Source of the DNA: Prevotellaceae bacterium
GTDB taxonomy: Bacteria; Bacteroidota; Bacteroidia; Bacteroidales; Paludibacteraceae
Direction: 5' to 3'
NCBI GenBank assembly: GCA_020636695.1
Contig: JACJXJ010000003.1
Coordinates: forward strand, 1 to 64,000
DNA length: 64,000 nucleotides
This document shows positions 44,726 to 53,234 of the stretch, piece after piece (within the stretch, counting starts at the first letter, position 1; each line of letters begins with the position of its first letter). Below the pieces are notes generated by a model. That model made no database searches, was not told the DNA's origin, and saw nothing but the letters and a program-made list of their open reading frames with translations. Position numbers and translations under genes: made by a program.

Positions 44726-45490
44726 TTATTTACTTCTTTCTATGAGTTCTTTGGCTAAATCAAGGTAATTTTGTGCTCCTTTGGAATCTGCATCAAATTG
44801 CAAAACTGGTTGTCCATAGCTGGAAGCCTCACTTAATTTTACATTACGTTGAATCATCGTGTTGAATACCATATCGCCAAAATGGCTTTTTACTTCACTG
44901 GCAACTTGATTTGCATGACGTAAACGCGCATCGAACATAGTGAGCACAAAACCCTCGATACGCAATGTTGGATTTAGTTTATTTTTCAATAATTTGATGG
45001 TATGCAGCAACTTACCAATACCTTCCAAAGCAAAATATTCACTTTGAACAGGAATAATAACTGAATTGGCAGCAGTAAGAGCATTCAATGTTATCAGACC
45101 CAAAGATGGTGAACAATCGATGAAAATAAAATCATAATCATCCTTCACTTCGGCTAAGGCATTACGCATGTGAATTTCACGATCTTCAGCATCTACAATT
45201 TCAATTTCAACGCCGACCAGATTAATATCTGAAGAAATCAAATCCAAATTTGGAACATCTGTTTTACAAATTGCTTCTTTTGTCGAAATTGTATTAATCA
45301 AACATTGATAAATGGTTTTTTCCTGCTTTTCAATATCAACACCCAAGCCTGTCGAAGCATTAGCCTGAGGATCAGCATCTACCAAAAGGATTTTTTTACC
45401 AAAATAGGCCAATGACGCTGCCAAATTGATACTTGTGGTTGTTTTGCCAACGCCTCCTTTCTGATTCGCAATAGCAATAATTTTTCCCAT
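44726..45490 (-). CDS. parA: Chromosome-partitioning ATPase ParA (Soj)
   Basis: 254 residues, the short chromosomal type without an N-terminal HTH. The deviant Walker A is ANQKGGVGKTTTSINLAASL, Walker A' is LLVDADPQANAST, and Walker B is FIFIDCSPSLGLITLNAL. It drives ParB-parS complexes along the nucleoid. The ATG is 3 nt after the glycosyltransferase stop. Chromosomal parAB usually lie near the replication origin, so this window may be origin-proximal, although I see no dnaA or origin here. Confidence 0.96.
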   Translation of the reverse strand: MGKIIAIANQKGGVGKTTTSINLAASLAYFGKKILLVDADPQANASTGLGVDIEKQEKTIYQCLINTISTKEAICKTDVPNLDLISSDINLVGVEIEIVDAEDREIHMRNALAEVKDDYDFIFIDCSPSLGLITLNALTAANSVIIPVQSEYFALEGIGKLLHTIKLLKNKLNPTLRIEGFVLTMFDARLRHANQVASEVKSHFGDMVFNTMIQRNVKLSEASSYGQPVLQFDADSKGAQNYLDLAKELIERSK

Positions 45491-45493
45491 AGA

Positions 45494-46522
45494 TTATTTT
45501 TTTTCGAGTATATAGGTTATTTTCTTGATAATATTTTCCGATGCAATGGACTCTAAACACCGATAGTCGCCATAGTGACATTTTTTTTCTGCATGCGCCG
45601 TACACGGTCTACACGAAAAATCAACTTCTACACAGGTGTCTGGTGTTTGTTTCCATCCTAAAAAACCAGCATAACGATGTGTTGCTCCCCAAATTGAAAC
45701 CACAGGAGTGGCAGTAAGTGCAGCTAAGTGCATATTGCCAGAGTCCATACTAACCATAACATCTAACTGTTCCATCAAAGCCAATTCTTCGCCTAATTGA
45801 AGAGATGTATGTACAGCATACACATGCTGAAAAATAGTTTGCCAATCGCTCAACAACTCATTTTCCATTTCACCTGCGCCAAATAAAAAAATCGTTGTAT
45901 CAGGTTGACGATCAAAATAACGTATCACATTTTTTGTTTTACGTAAAGGCAATGTTTTACCACGCGCAATGGATAAAGGGGCAATACCAATCCAAGTTCC
46001 TTTTTTTTCACCATACACCTCAAGTACTTTCTGTCGACAACTAACCGATGCTGGCGCTAGTTTTTCAAATTGAGCGTCTGTTTCAAGACCTATTTTAGCA
46101 AAAACATCTGAATAACGTTCAAAAATAGTTTTTAGTGGCTTGTATTTACTCGCCCCACGATGTACTAATTGATGGGTTTCTGTTCTCTGTTTATCGACTG
46201 TGTAGACACGCTTGCCTAAGAACTTTAAAAAGCGCGCGATCAATCGACTGCGCCAAGAACCTTGTAAATCAATTACAACATCAAATTTAGCTTCTTTGAG
46301 CTGATTAATTAATTTAAAGGCTCCAAAAACGCCCTTATGTTCACCACGAATATCGGCACCCACAAAATCAACCTGTTCAAACGAATCAAATAAAGGGGAC
46401 AAAAAGGAACGACTCAAAACCGTAAATCGATGTTGAGCGTAATTTCTATTAAGCGAGTCTAACAATGGCACAACCGAAGCGACATTGCTGATACCCGAAA
46501 AACAGATAATTAAAACCTTCAT
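45494..46522 (-). CDS. Glycosyltransferase family 9 (heptosyltransferase-like)
   Basis: 342 residues from the ATG at 46522 (MKVLIICFSGISNVASVVPL). A longer reading from 46612 would begin upstream of the -7 box and is rejected. It has the GT-B fold of ADP-heptose:LPS heptosyltransferases: WIGIAPLSIARGKTLPL, FLFGAGEMENEL, MVSMDSGNMHLAALT and SIWGATHRYAGFLGW. It likely adds a sugar to LPS core. The Cys-rich end (CVEVDFSCRPCTAHAEKKC) is often seen in such enzymes of this phylum. First gene of the operon with parAB. Confidence 0.9.
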   Translation of the reverse strand: MKVLIICFSGISNVASVVPLLDSLNRNYAQHRFTVLSRSFLSPLFDSFEQVDFVGADIRGEHKGVFGAFKLINQLKEAKFDVVIDLQGSWRSRLIARFLKFLGKRVYTVDKQRTETHQLVHRGASKYKPLKTIFERYSDVFAKIGLETDAQFEKLAPASVSCRQKVLEVYGEKKGTWIGIAPLSIARGKTLPLRKTKNVIRYFDRQPDTTIFLFGAGEMENELLSDWQTIFQHVYAVHTSLQLGEELALMEQLDVMVSMDSGNMHLAALTATPVVSIWGATHRYAGFLGWKQTPDTCVEVDFSCRPCTAHAEKKCHYGDYRCLESIASENIIKKITYILEKK

Positions 46523-46599
46523 AATCAAACCTGAGTTAAGTAAAAATCCAGCGTTGATTTGCCCATTTTTGAGCAAAAAGTTTACACCCCTTGAATTGA

Positions 46600-46607
46600 C
46601 AAAAATA
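46600..46607 (-). promoter_or_regulatory. -7 promoter box for the GT9-parAB operon
   Basis: Minus-strand TATTTTTG, 77 nt before the start codon at 46522. Confidence 0.5.
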
Positions 46608-46611
46608 AGCA

Positions 46612-46649
46612 AAAAAAGCCAATCTGCGACTGGCTGAATGGGCTTTTTT
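46612..46649 (-). terminator. Terminator after the MurG-like glycosyltransferase
   Basis: AAAAAAGCC and GGCTTTTTT form the outer arms, with an inner AGCCA/TGGCT stem as an alternative. It lies 31 nt past the stop at 46681 and just before the next promoter. Confidence 0.7.
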
Positions 46650-46680
46650 ACTTTTTTAATTAAAAATGGCTGATATTTAG

Positions 46681-47700
46681 CTAAATCTGATCTTGCGAAA
46701 GCACCGTGAACCCCATTGTTTTCATATGCTCCGCTAAATATTCCTGTTCTGTTTGTCCTGGAGTAGGTATAAGAACAGCCTTTTTATCGAGCGAAACTAA
46801 ATCCATTAATGTAGAATAACCCGAACGACAGATAACTGTAGGGGTTGAAGCTATTAAAGCTTGGAGAGTTGGTGTATCAAGGTGTGACAACAGTTTAACA
46901 TTTATAATGTTAACTTCTTCAGTTTGTTGCGAAGGCACACCACGGACGATAAGAGATGGAAAAAGACTTTTTTGAAGATGTTTTATCAACTTATTTTCCA
47001 ATATGGAACGATGAGGTTCGGGACCTGAAATTAAGGCAATAGTTTCGTAAGGCGAATGTCCAGACACTGCAAAAGCCGATGAAAAACGAGATAAAATACC
47101 GATAAATTGAGCCTTTTTTGGTAATTTATACTTATGAGTTAACTCTCCTGTCAGATTCTCATGATTAGGGAAATCGGGAATCCAACACGTATTATATTGA
47201 TTGATAAACAAACGATGCACAAACCAAACTAATTTTTCTAATTTATTCCATTTTATCGGCATTTTTACCATAAGTTGGTGTGTCATATAAATGGAATACA
47301 CACGTTTGTTCCACAGACCAAATCTATTATCAGATATAACAGTATCTATTTGATATTGAGCACAAATTTTCTTTATTTCACGATGTTCTTTTCTAATGCC
47401 TCTTAAAAAATACGGTAATTGCGCAAACATCGCCTCCATTTGATTGTCACCAACAGCATATTTCACCTTGAAACCTGGAAATGCAATATGTTCTAGATGC
47501 GGAAATTCTTGCTTGAGAAACTCCAATGGGAATCCATCAGCAGCTAATAACACGTTTTTACCACGCGCTTCTAACGCTTTAATGATAGGTACACAGCGTG
47601 CCGCATGCCCCAAACCCCAATCCAAAGGACAGACCAACACGTTTTGACCTGGCACATTATCCATCGCTTTCTCAAAAAGCAGATCCTTTTCTTGGTTCAT
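46681..47700 (-). CDS. GT28/MurG-like glycosyltransferase family protein
   Basis: 339 residues, or 327 if the internal ATG at 47664 is used (MDNVPGQNVLVCPLDWGLGH). A GT-B glycosyltransferase: CPLDWGLGHAARCVPII is the Gly/His loop at the N-terminus, IGILSRFS opens the second domain, ALISGPEPHRSILEN and VICRSGYSTLMDLVSLDKK are the nucleotide-sugar site, and PTPGQTEQEYLAEHM is like the MurG end. Acceptor unknown. No signal peptide. It is 10 nt after the radical SAM gene. Confidence 0.85.
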   Translation of the reverse strand: MNQEKDLLFEKAMDNVPGQNVLVCPLDWGLGHAARCVPIIKALEARGKNVLLAADGFPLEFLKQEFPHLEHIAFPGFKVKYAVGDNQMEAMFAQLPYFLRGIRKEHREIKKICAQYQIDTVISDNRFGLWNKRVYSIYMTHQLMVKMPIKWNKLEKLVWFVHRLFINQYNTCWIPDFPNHENLTGELTHKYKLPKKAQFIGILSRFSSAFAVSGHSPYETIALISGPEPHRSILENKLIKHLQKSLFPSLIVRGVPSQQTEEVNIINVKLLSHLDTPTLQALIASTPTVICRSGYSTLMDLVSLDKKAVLIPTPGQTEQEYLAEHMKTMGFTVLSQDQI

Positions 47701-47710
47701 TTCGTTTTCA

Positions 47711-48478
47711 TTAAAAAGTTACTTGCGTTTCGATGCCTAACGCCTCTACACGTTTCGCAATAGCGGATAAAGTTTCGCTATTGGCCTTCTGTAAATTTTG
47801 CGCTGGCGTAGCACGATCCAACGAATAAATCATAACCTGTTGAGGACGAATACGCTTGAGCGCTTCCAACCAAGCCACAACTTCGATTTCAGTAGTATTA
47901 TCGATATGCTGTCCTTTGTAATCGCCTGTAAAAAATAGTGTTTGAATAATCAACTTACCATTAAAAGCCTCCAATTGTGCAATAGTTTCATCTATCGAGA
48001 AAGTTGGATTGTTAGGTTGATTAATCAGTTTGGCAGTAGTAGCAATGGCAGAATCAAGTTTGAGAATATTATTATCCACTTTCAATAAAGCTTCACGTAC
48101 TTTAGGCTTGTGAATACGTGTAGCATTAGAAAGCACACTAACTTTGGCTTTTGGGAAATAGGTATCACGTAAACGAATTGTATCATCTATAATAGCATTA
48201 AAATCACGATGCAAGGTAGGTTCTCCGTTCCCCGCAAAAGTAATCACATCAAGAGGGTCACCTTTTTCTAATAAGCTTTTTAATTTCTCTTCAAGCAATA
48301 GAGCCACTTCACTTCTGGTTGGTATATGTGCACCTTCGTGCGTAAAATTAAATCCGCACTCACAATAAATGCAATCAAATGAGCAAATCTTAGCATTAAC
48401 TGGTAACAAATTAACGCCTAAAGAAGCCCCTAAACGGCGACTATGAATCGGGCCAAAAATGGTTTCATTAAACAACAT
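47711..48478 (-). CDS. Radical SAM protein
   Basis: 255 residues. The cluster motif is ICSFDCIYCECGF (CxxxCxxC), preceded by FGPIHSRRLGASLGVNLLP. FAGNGEPTLHRDF is the GGE-like SAM-binding motif, and VSVLSNATRIHKP follows. This is the short family seen in many anaerobes with no assigned substrate. It lacks extra clusters or a partner peptide in view. A -7 box lies at 48501-48508. It shares a transcript with the MurG-like gene downstream. Confidence 0.88.
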   Translation of the reverse strand: MLFNETIFGPIHSRRLGASLGVNLLPVNAKICSFDCIYCECGFNFTHEGAHIPTRSEVALLLEEKLKSLLEKGDPLDVITFAGNGEPTLHRDFNAIIDDTIRLRDTYFPKAKVSVLSNATRIHKPKVREALLKVDNNILKLDSAIATTAKLINQPNNPTFSIDETIAQLEAFNGKLIIQTLFFTGDYKGQHIDNTTEIEVVAWLEALKRIRPQQVMIYSLDRATPAQNLQKANSETLSAIAKRVEALGIETQVTF

Positions 48479-48500
48479 AATTTCTAAATTTATGAGAGCA

Positions 48501-48508
48501 CAAACTTA
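48501..48508 (-). promoter_or_regulatory. -7 promoter box for the radical SAM unit
   Basis: Minus-strand TAAGTTTG, 22 nt before the ATG at 48478. Confidence 0.5.
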
Positions 48509-48587
48509 CCTCTTTTTGTTCAATTAGGACTTTAAAATTTGTGAATGTTATAAACAGCTTACTTGTATTGAATGGTAACTGTGGAAA

Positions 48588-48630
48588 AATGAAATATGCT
48601 AAGCTATTAAATTGCTTAGCATATTTCATT
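48588..48630 (-). terminator. Terminator after the small membrane protein gene
   Basis: A 17-bp perfect stem (AATGAAATATGCTAAGC and GCTTAGCATATTTCATT) with a 9-nt loop, followed on the minus strand by several T. It lies 14 nt past the stop at 48644. Confidence 0.8.
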
Positions 48631-48643
48631 GTAAATAAACAAG

Positions 48644-49045
48644 TTATTGATTACCTGTTCGCCGTTCGGACACTATTAATAGGGCTTCGTCACGCAAATC
48701 ACTAGGTAAAGAAATATTACGCAGCTGTAAACTACGAATCCACCCAGCTACATCTTGTTCGCGCAGTGTGTAAAAAACATGTTCCAACATATCTATATCG
48801 GCTGGTGTATAACTCTCTAGCCCTTTGCCTTTGAGTTTATCAAGCTCTTCATCATCAAAATAAACAATTTCATCGGTTTTTGATAGTAAACTATCGCGTT
48901 CACATACAGCATGAGCACCACAGCAATCATCAGGAATCTCAATTGGGACTTCTTCGCCAGCTTGCGGTTTTGACTTTACAATAGCGATACCCAACCAAAC
49001 GAGGGAAGCTATTCCAATAATACTAATTAAAATCCAAATTATCAT
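48644..49045 (-). CDS. Conserved small membrane-anchored protein with cysteine cluster
   Basis: 133 residues from the ATG at 49045, 4 nt after the upstream stop; a codon at 49072 would overlap that gene. It has one N-terminal helix (MIIWILISIIGIASLVWLGI), then EIPDDCCGAHAVCERDSLLS with three cysteines and a His, then an acidic region and EVISERRTGNQ-like end (LLIVSERRTGNQ). The DCCGAH segment may bind a metal. I recall similar proteins next to GlsB-like acyltransferases in other Bacteroidales, but have no function for them. It is co-transcribed with the two N-acyltransferases. Confidence 0.8.
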   Translation of the reverse strand: MIIWILISIIGIASLVWLGIAIVKSKPQAGEEVPIEIPDDCCGAHAVCERDSLLSKTDEIVYFDDEELDKLKGKGLESYTPADIDMLEHVFYTLREQDVAGWIRSLQLRNISLPSDLRDEALLIVSERRTGNQ

Positions 49046-49049
49046 AAGG

Positions 49050-50012
49050 CTAGAGCGATTTAGGAATTTCACCTAAACGCGATTGAATAAATGTTTCTAC
49101 ATAGCGAGCTCTTTTAGCTTCGTAAATATCATCAATAGTTATCATCATACCTGTATCATAAATATTTCCAAAGTCAAAGTCTTGAGCCGTTCCATACGTT
49201 TGCATACTTGATGACAGCTCAATGTAAGCGTGAATAAGAGGCGGAATACTCTCTTTGCGCTGTTTTACATAACTATTAAGCAAGCGGAAATTATCTTTAT
49301 AATCTGATTCAGTAAAATACTGGTCAAACTCTTGCTTCAAGTTTACTGGAATTTGTAATGGATTTTTAGGATATATAAGTGCCATTTTAGGACCAAAGAA
49401 TTGAGCCATAAAATAGATAATAGCCCAACGTGCTTCTTCGTTCATGTGGGGATAAATAGTAACCTTACCCATCAAATACTTTACATCACCAATCAACGCA
49501 ATCAAAGCACCTATGCCATCCCATAAATTATCTAACGCAAAAAGGCTTTTAACTCCCATTTGTGACGATTGATATTTGGGTTGTACAAAAGCACGCGCCA
49601 TTTCCATGGTATATGGTAAATAATTAGCGATGAATTCGGAAGAAAAATCAAATAAGTGCTCCATGGCTATTTGTGGTTGACCATTTGATTTTAAAACCGC
49701 ATTTTTACCATAAAAGAAACGATAACCACCAATAATCTCCTCTGCTTCTGGATTCCAAACTATGAGTTGTTCATACGGAATATCAAGATAATCAAACTCA
49801 TCGGTATCGGTTTCCTCACCGCTACCACCACCAGCAGTACGAAATGATAGTTCACGCAAACGCCCAATTTCACACATGGTGTGAGGGGCATTGTGGGCAT
49901 TTACTACATAAATTTCATTATTTGCTTTATTCGTTTTACGTAGTAATCGTTCAATTGTTAACTCCTCTTTAATCAAAGAAGGGGCAACTGGTGCGATAAT
50001 ATCCTTCATCAT
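49050..50012 (-). CDS. GlsB/OlsB-like N-acyltransferase, second copy
   Basis: 320 residues (319 from the second ATG). It belongs to the GNAT-fold acyltransferases once called hemolysins, including GlsB of Bacteroides and OlsB of rhizobia, which transfer 3-hydroxyacyl chains from ACP to an amino acid. Conserved parts are IGRLRELSFRTAGGGSGEETD, IVWNPEAEEIIGGYRF, YTMEMARAFVQPKYQSSQMG and KSLFALDNLWDGIGAL. It is about as long as copy one and aligns with it end to end at roughly half identity by eye. The reaction is likely N-acyl-glycine formation for glycine lipids, but which copy does this is unknown. Confidence 0.85.
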   Translation of the reverse strand: MMKDIIAPVAPSLIKEELTIERLLRKTNKANNEIYVVNAHNAPHTMCEIGRLRELSFRTAGGGSGEETDTDEFDYLDIPYEQLIVWNPEAEEIIGGYRFFYGKNAVLKSNGQPQIAMEHLFDFSSEFIANYLPYTMEMARAFVQPKYQSSQMGVKSLFALDNLWDGIGALIALIGDVKYLMGKVTIYPHMNEEARWAIIYFMAQFFGPKMALIYPKNPLQIPVNLKQEFDQYFTESDYKDNFRLLNSYVKQRKESIPPLIHAYIELSSSMQTYGTAQDFDFGNIYDTGMMITIDDIYEAKRARYVETFIQSRLGEIPKSL

Positions 50013-50041
50013 GAGCTAAAAATTAAATGAACTTGTTAAAT

Positions 50042-51010
50042 TTAAGAAATACCAAAGCGTTGAAACTTAAAATCACTCTGTAATTCAGTAATATAAGTTT
50101 CAATATGTCGATCGCGTTTTTCTTGATAAATATCAGCCACAGTGACTAAAATACCCGTTTCTTCGACATCACCAAATTCATCATTCACCGCTGTTCCAAA
50201 AACTTTCATCGTACTCGACAGATTCATATACGCATTGACCAACGGAGGAATATTTTGTCCCAAGGAACGAACTTCTTGATTCAATATTTTATAATTATCC
50301 TTGATGTCAAACATACTCAATAAACTATCCAATTTTTGGATATCACTTTCCATTTGCAATGGATAAATAGGAGTTACCAAGTTTTCTGGATCGTTAAAAT
50401 GCTTTTGCAAAAAATAAAGAATAATATCACGTCCCTGCGCGCCAAATGATGGATACATAGTTACTTTACCAAAATAGTATTTGATTTGAGGATATTTAAT
50501 GGAAAGTGCCCCAAGTCCATCCCACAAGTTATCTAAAGCAAACAAACTCTTGGCTCCAGCCTGCGACGATTGATACTCAATACGTACAAATGATCGACCA
50601 AGTTCTAATGTATATGGCAAATAATCTTTAATAAATTGATCTGAAAAATGAAATAAATGAGCGGTGGCTAATACAGGTTGACCATTTTCATCGATTTGCA
50701 CATGCTCCCCTAAAATAAAACGATAACCTCCTATAATTTCATCTGCATCTGGATTCCAAACAATTAACTGTTGGCAAGGCTCATCCATCGTATCAAATGT
50801 ATCAATGTCTATTTCCATACCTGTACCACCACCAGCATTACGAAAAGCTATTTCACGCAAACGACCAATTTCACGCATTGTATTAGGTGAGTTGTGCGCA
50901 TTAACAATATAAATTTCATTATTCGCCTTATTGGTACTACGTAAAAAACGATCAACAGTCAATTCTGATTTTATCAAATCTTTATCAACGGGAGCTATTA
51001 TTTCTTTCAT
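50042..51010 (-). CDS. GlsB/OlsB-like N-acyltransferase, first copy
   Basis: 322 residues from the ATG at 51010; the in-frame codon at 51034 is a TTG. Same family as the next gene: MKEIIAPVDKDLIKSELTV, IGRLREIAFRNAGGGTGMEID, IVWNPDADEIIGGYRF, YTLELGRSFVRIEYQSSQAG and KSLFALDNLWDGLGAL. It should acylate an amino acid, most likely glycine, with an acyl chain from ACP. It has its own -7 box at 51080-51087 and is followed by copy two after 29 nt. An O-acyltransferase gene that would complete the lipid lies just upstream on the same strand. Confidence 0.86.
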   Translation of the reverse strand: MKEIIAPVDKDLIKSELTVDRFLRSTNKANNEIYIVNAHNSPNTMREIGRLREIAFRNAGGGTGMEIDIDTFDTMDEPCQQLIVWNPDADEIIGGYRFILGEHVQIDENGQPVLATAHLFHFSDQFIKDYLPYTLELGRSFVRIEYQSSQAGAKSLFALDNLWDGLGALSIKYPQIKYYFGKVTMYPSFGAQGRDIILYFLQKHFNDPENLVTPIYPLQMESDIQKLDSLLSMFDIKDNYKILNQEVRSLGQNIPPLVNAYMNLSSTMKVFGTAVNDEFGDVEETGILVTVADIYQEKRDRHIETYITELQSDFKFQRFGIS

Positions 51011-51079
51011 CTTAGTGCGGTAAAAATACTTCAATAACTAATACTGTTTTTAACTAATTTCAATATAAAAAAAGGAGGA

Positions 51080-51087
51080 CAAAGATA
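51080..51087 (-). promoter_or_regulatory. -7 promoter box for the tandem N-acyltransferase unit
   Basis: Minus-strand TATCTTTG, 70 nt before the ATG at 51010. Confidence 0.6.
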
Positions 51088-51150
51088 CAGTTTGTTTTTT
51101 AAACTTCCATAAATGTATAGACCAACCAATAACGTGTATCTGCAAATTAT

Positions 51151-51984
51151 TTATTTTGTATGAGATTGGTCGCCCATTGATATAACCATTTTACGAACAT
51201 GATGTGCCCATTGTAAATCGGACTTACTAGAATCAAACGTTTGCCAAGGAATAGGTTTACCTATAGTCAACGTAAAATGCTTGTGTTTGGCTCTAAAAAG
51301 TTCATCCACCAAATACATCATACCAATATTGAATTTAAGTCCCAAAAATTTACTCACATTTGATATAAAATAGAACCAATTCGAGTTACGTCCTGTACAA
51401 TGAATAGGAATGACATCTCGATGCGATTTTTTAGCACGGGTTACAAACATTTTTTTCCATGGCATTTCCGTTATTTTTCCATTGACCCTTTTAGCACAGG
51501 TACCTGCAGGAAAAATGGAAACTTGGTTGTCCGATTCAAACAGTTCTTCCATCAACACTCCAAAATCGCGTGTTTGTGGGCCGCCTAATAAATTGACAGG
51601 GATAAACATAGACGATAATGGTTTCATACCTGCAACTAAACTGTTGGAAATAAAACGAATATCATTACCATAGTGTTGACGTATAATTTCACCAACTATA
51701 AGAGAATCGGCACCTCCAAGTGGATGATTTCCGACGAAAATATATTTACCATCTTTGGGTAAATTCTCTTCACCAATAACAGTGTATGAAATATCTAAAT
51801 AATCGAGCGCAAATTTAAAAAATTCAGGTCCTGAAAGGCCATTTGATTGATCAATAGCTTCGTTCATTTCTGATTCATGAACAATCTTTTTCAAATAATT
51901 AATCAAGAAACGGGGCATTTTTTTACGTAATTTTGGCCCTAACATTCCTTCAATATCAACATGATTTTGGTTTGGTTTTTCCAT
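51151..51984 (-). CDS. GlsA/PlsC-like O-acyltransferase
   Basis: 277 residues. A PlsC-type acyltransferase with the HX4D-type motif in FVGNHPLGGADSLIVGE, then VNLLGGPQTRDFGVLMEEL, and SIFPAGTCAKRVNGKI for substrate binding. In Bacteroides the GlsA protein of this type adds the second acyl chain to the hydroxyl of N-acyl glycine; this gene's neighbourhood of two GlsB-like genes supports that role. It starts 6 nt after sufS, so it probably rides on the suf transcript, while the GlsB-like genes have their own promoter. Confidence 0.84.
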   Translation of the reverse strand: MEKPNQNHVDIEGMLGPKLRKKMPRFLINYLKKIVHESEMNEAIDQSNGLSGPEFFKFALDYLDISYTVIGEENLPKDGKYIFVGNHPLGGADSLIVGEIIRQHYGNDIRFISNSLVAGMKPLSSMFIPVNLLGGPQTRDFGVLMEELFESDNQVSIFPAGTCAKRVNGKITEMPWKKMFVTRAKKSHRDVIPIHCTGRNSNWFYFISNVSKFLGLKFNIGMMYLVDELFRAKHKHFTLTIGKPIPWQTFDSSKSDLQWAHHVRKMVISMGDQSHTK

Positions 51985-51990
51985 AATGGT

Positions 51991-53214
51991 TTACTTCAAG
52001 ATAGCGATACAACGCTTCAGTTGTGCGATAAAATAATCTATTTCTTCTCGGGTATTATAAAAAGCAAATGAAATTCTAACGGTTCCAGGCACTTCAAGCA
52101 AATCGATAAGCGGTTGTGCACAATGATTTCCTGTACGCACGGCAACACCCGTTTTATCCAGCAATGTTCCCAAATCGAATGGATGAATACCAGCTATGAC
52201 AAACGAAATAACACTACACTTATGTGCCGCCGTACCAATGATACGCATGTCTGGAATTTCCAATAATTTTGAGGTAGCGTATTCGAGTAATTCATTTTCG
52301 TAACTAGCTATACGTTCGATACCTATATTTGTTACATAGTCGAGTGCTGTAGCTAACGCCACAGAGCCCACATAGTCAGGTGTTCCAGCTTCAAATTTAT
52401 AAGGAAGTTCGTTGTAGGTCGTTTTTTCGTAAGTCACATTCTGAATCATTTCTCCGCCACCTTGATAAGGCGGTAACTCTTCCAATAATTCACTTTTACC
52501 ATAAAGCACACCAATACCTGTTGGTCCGTAAATTTTATGACCAGAAAAAACGTAAAAATCAGCGTCTAAATCGACCACATTCACGCCACTATGAGCCACA
52601 GCTTGAGCACCATCAATCAGCACACGAATTCCTTTTTGGTGAGCCATTTTTATAATCTCTTTCACAGGATTGATAGTTCCCAAAACATTGGAAATATGAG
52701 CCAAGGTGAGTAACTTTGTTTTAGCCGTCAGCAATTTATCTAACTCTTCAAGAATGAGTTCACCTCGTTCATTAATAGGGGCAACACGCAAAATTAATCC
52801 AGCTCGTTGAGCTGCCATTTGCCAAGGCACAATATTGGCATGATGCTCCATTTGAGTAAATACAATCTCGTCGCCAGCTTTACAAAAACGTTCGGTAAAA
52901 GCGGTTGCCACCAAGTTTATACTTTCAGTAGTTCCACGTGTAAATACTATTTCTTTAGAGCTGCGAGCTCCAAGAAAATCGGCCACAGTTTGGCGCGCAT
53001 TTTCATGCGCCATAGTGGCTTTTTGACTCAAGTAATGTACACCACGATGAATGTTTGCATTCTGGGTAGTATAAACCTCCGTTATTTTGTTGAGGACGCA
53101 AAGCGGCTTTTGTGTGGTAGCTGCATTATCAAAATACACCAGCGGTTTCCCATACACCTTTTCAGATAGAATGGGAAAATCAGCACGAATGGCATCCAAA
53201 TTAAATAATTCCAC
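51991..53214 (-). CDS. sufS: Cysteine desulfurase SufS
   Basis: 407 residues if the GTG at 53214 is the start (VELFNLDAIRADFPIL). No ATG exists near the start; a TTG at 53241 would overlap sufD. It removes sulfur from cysteine with PLP to form a persulfide. FDNAATTQKP opens the fold, the PLP Lys is in FSGHKIYGPTGIGVLYG, and the active Cys is in RTGNHCAQPL. Its partner SufE is encoded at 38.9-39.3 kb. Confidence 0.95.
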   Translation of the reverse strand: MELFNLDAIRADFPILSEKVYGKPLVYFDNAATTQKPLCVLNKITEVYTTQNANIHRGVHYLSQKATMAHENARQTVADFLGARSSKEIVFTRGTTESINLVATAFTERFCKAGDEIVFTQMEHHANIVPWQMAAQRAGLILRVAPINERGELILEELDKLLTAKTKLLTLAHISNVLGTINPVKEIIKMAHQKGIRVLIDGAQAVAHSGVNVVDLDADFYVFSGHKIYGPTGIGVLYGKSELLEELPPYQGGGEMIQNVTYEKTTYNELPYKFEAGTPDYVGSVALATALDYVTNIGIERIASYENELLEYATSKLLEIPDMRIIGTAAHKCSVISFVIAGIHPFDLGTLLDKTGVAVRTGNHCAQPLIDLLEVPGTVRISFAFYNTREEIDYFIAQLKRCIAILK

Positions 53215-53234
53215 GTTATGTAGTTTTAAGTTGA

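Noticed and set aside
45494..46612. Longer GT9 glycosyltransferase starting at 46612
   Set aside because: The first 30 residues have no family likeness and would be encoded before the -7 box at 46600-46607.
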